This document shows positions 5,961 to 7,460 of a DNA stretch of 7,460 bases, piece by piece. Origin of the DNA: JAMORN01 sp027063545 [NCBI: bacterium] (GTDB lineage Bacteria; JAMORN01); assembly GCA_027063545.1 (NCBI GenBank), contig JAMORN010000131.1:1-7460 (forward strand), in the 5' to 3' direction. How positions within the stretch are numbered: the stretch's first letter is position 1; each line of letters starts with the position of its first letter. Under the pieces are notes generated by a model that made no database searches, was not told where the DNA came from, and worked only from the letters and a program-made list of their open reading frames with translations. Both the position numbers and the translations under genes were made by a program.

Positions 5961-7460
5961 TACTTATTCTTTTTTAAAAGATTATTTATATATTTATTAT
6001 ATAACTCTGGATGATTAAGTTTATTTTTATAATTTAATATAAAATAAATATAATTTTCATAACTTTTTATATAAAAATCATTAACCTCAATAGAATCTTT
6101 ATATACTCTTTGATAAAAACTCTTTTTTGCTACCTCTGCCTTTCTTTTCTTATCCTCGCTTTTTTTATATGAAATACCTGTTATTGTCTTTTTTAAGTTC
6201 TCCAGTAAATCTTTCTGAACCTTCAATATATTTTGTTTATTAACCATTAAATTATTTAACTTATTATAGGAATCTTGAGCCTTCTCAATTAATTGAGAAA
6301 ACTGAGACTTTAAAGCAGAATTACTACTTTTTCCTATAGTCCCTTCCAATTCCTTTAATTTTTCTAAAACATCCTTTTGCATCTTTTTTATAGTTTCTAT
6401 ATCATTTTTTAAACTTTCAATATTTTTTCCTTTGGAAATCTGCTTTAGTATAGAATAAGTTAGAGAATTTATAAATGCCTGTTGAAGAGAAATATTTTTT
6501 AAAGTTGATAATATATCTTTTAATGATTTTTGTTTAGAACTTCCCGAAGATGATCCCTGTCCCTTAGCTTGATCTTCTATTAAATATAAAATATAAGAAA
6601 GATTATCTAACTCTCTTTTTATTAGCTTTAAATAGAAAGGAACTTTATATACAGCGAGGTTATCTTGGACTTCTATATTTTTTATATAACTATTTATTCT
6701 ATTAAAATAATCTTTTATCATATTATAAGCTCTTATATCAAAATTATCGCTCTTAACAAAATTATAAAAGTCATTATAATAGTTTTTAAACAAGTCATAA
6801 AAAAAATCATCTTTGTTTTTTAAATACTTAGTTATTATCATACTTAAGTAAACAGGAGAAATCCATAATCCTTGAGGTATAGAGATGCCTGAAGAACTGT
6901 TTAAGCTATTTTTATCTTTTGTTATGGATGATAATTTATTTATAGCACTATATATATTCTTTTTAAATTCTATTTCATTATTTATGTTTTTATAGGCTTT
7001 ATTTAAATCAGATATTGCTTTATTTATAGAATCATTTTCTGCTTTTGAGAATTCATCTCTTGGTAAATTTTCTAAGTCTTTTATATCCTTTTTTAAAGAA
7101 TTCTTTATTTCTTTTCTATTATAATTTTCTTTTTCCAATATATTCTCTAAATCTTCTTTAATAGTATTTATCTTCTTTTTTAAAAATTCCTTCTTCAATA
7201 ACTTTTTTAATCTTTTCAATTGTTTTATTGCCATATCTAAATTTTTTAATTCCTTCTTTATATCTAAATTATACTTCTCTAACATTTTCTTTAATCTTCT
7301 ATTATCCAAATTTTTTAAAGAATCTTCTAAGTTTTTTTCAAACATACTTTTCCATTTTTTAATTAAACTATCATTTAATAGTTCATCTAAAGCTTTAAGT
7401 TTTTCTCTTAACTCTTTATTATCTATTTGGTTATTATAATCAAACAATCTCTTTTTTATT
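5960..7460 (-). CDS. Long Lys-rich helical/coiled-coil protein, C-terminal part (DUF4175-like); open at window edge
   Basis: The frame has no stop up to the right edge. The first possible start visible is a TTG at 7447 without a convincing ribosome site, so this is probably the C-terminal 495-500 residues of a longer protein. The visible part is almost all charged helix, rich in Lys, Leu, Asn and Glu. Residues 8-115 form coiled coil (KELREKLKALDELLNDSL, then MLEKYNLDIKKELKNLDMAI). A linker near 183-200 holds SSSGISIPQG, a more globular aromatic part spans 195-290, and a Ser/Gly linker (297-304) leads to a second helical block. The end (KQNILKVQKDLLENLKK, 404-420, then a Lys/Arg-rich stretch and HPELYNKYINNLLKK) resembles the C-terminus of large DUF4175 proteins, which have N-terminal membrane segments and often sit with Bat/MoxR genes. 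That match is from memory of sequence style and is tentative. No membrane span is visible. The stop overlaps the murJ start. Confidence 0.75.
   Translation of the reverse strand, partial: IKKRLFDYNNQIDNKELREKLKALDELLNDSLIKKWKSMFEKNLEDSLKNLDNRRLKKMLEKYNLDIKKELKNLDMAIKQLKRLKKLLKKEFLKKKINTIKEDLENILEKENYNRKEIKNSLKKDIKDLENLPRDEFSKAENDSINKAISDLNKAYKNINNEIEFKKNIYSAINKLSSITKDKNSLNSSSGISIPQGLWISPVYLSMIITKYLKNKDDFFYDLFKNYYNDFYNFVKSDNFDIRAYNMIKDYFNRINSYIKNIEVQDNLAVYKVPFYLKLIKRELDNLSYILYLIEDQAKGQGSSSGSSKQKSLKDILSTLKNISLQQAFINSLTYSILKQISKGKNIESLKNDIETIKKMQKDVLEKLKELEGTIGKSSNSALKSQFSQLIEKAQDSYNKLNNLMVNKQNILKVQKDLLENLKKTITGISYKKSEDKKRKAEVAKKSFYQRVYKDSIEVNDFYIKSYENYIYFILNYKNKLNHPELYNKYINNLLKKNK

Overview
The window is very AT-rich (by eye about a quarter G+C). 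Every real gene is on the minus strand, so transcription runs from right to left. Strong Shine-Dalgarno sites (AGGAGGTG, AAGGAGGAG, AAAGGAG), tight gene packing and purely bacterial families show that it is a bacterial chromosome. A short secretion-signal protein at the left edge and envelope genes at the right would suit a diderm anaerobe such as an AT-rich spirochaete or a candidate-phylum bacterium, but nothing here fixes the lineage.

Layout in transcription order. (1) 7460-5960: the C-terminal part of a long, lysine-rich helical/coiled-coil protein, open at the window edge, resembling the C-terminal half of DUF4175-type proteins. (2) 5960-4518: a MurJ-family lipid II flippase, joined to gene 1 by a TAATG stop/start overlap. 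(3) 4515-3634: a SppA-type signal peptide peptidase with its Ser/Lys dyad. (4) 3619-2496: a type II glycerate kinase interrupted by a one-base frameshift at an A5 run. (5) 2472-817: a predicted ABC-class ATPase (COG3044/PF09818). (6) 820-203: an HD-domain protein, joined to gene 5 by an ATGA overlap. (7) 191-1: the start of an exported protein cut by the window edge.

The largest gap is 23 bases and I see no promoter, terminator, RNA gene, mobile element or CRISPR array, so the seven genes look like one polycistronic unit that continues past both edges. Functionally it has an envelope half (coiled-coil protein, MurJ, SppA), a metabolic gene (glycerate kinase) and an uncharacterised ATPase/HD-hydrolase pair. 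The points most worth a second look are the glycerate kinase frameshift, the translationally coupled ATPase/HD pair, and the coiled-coil protein directly upstream of murJ.
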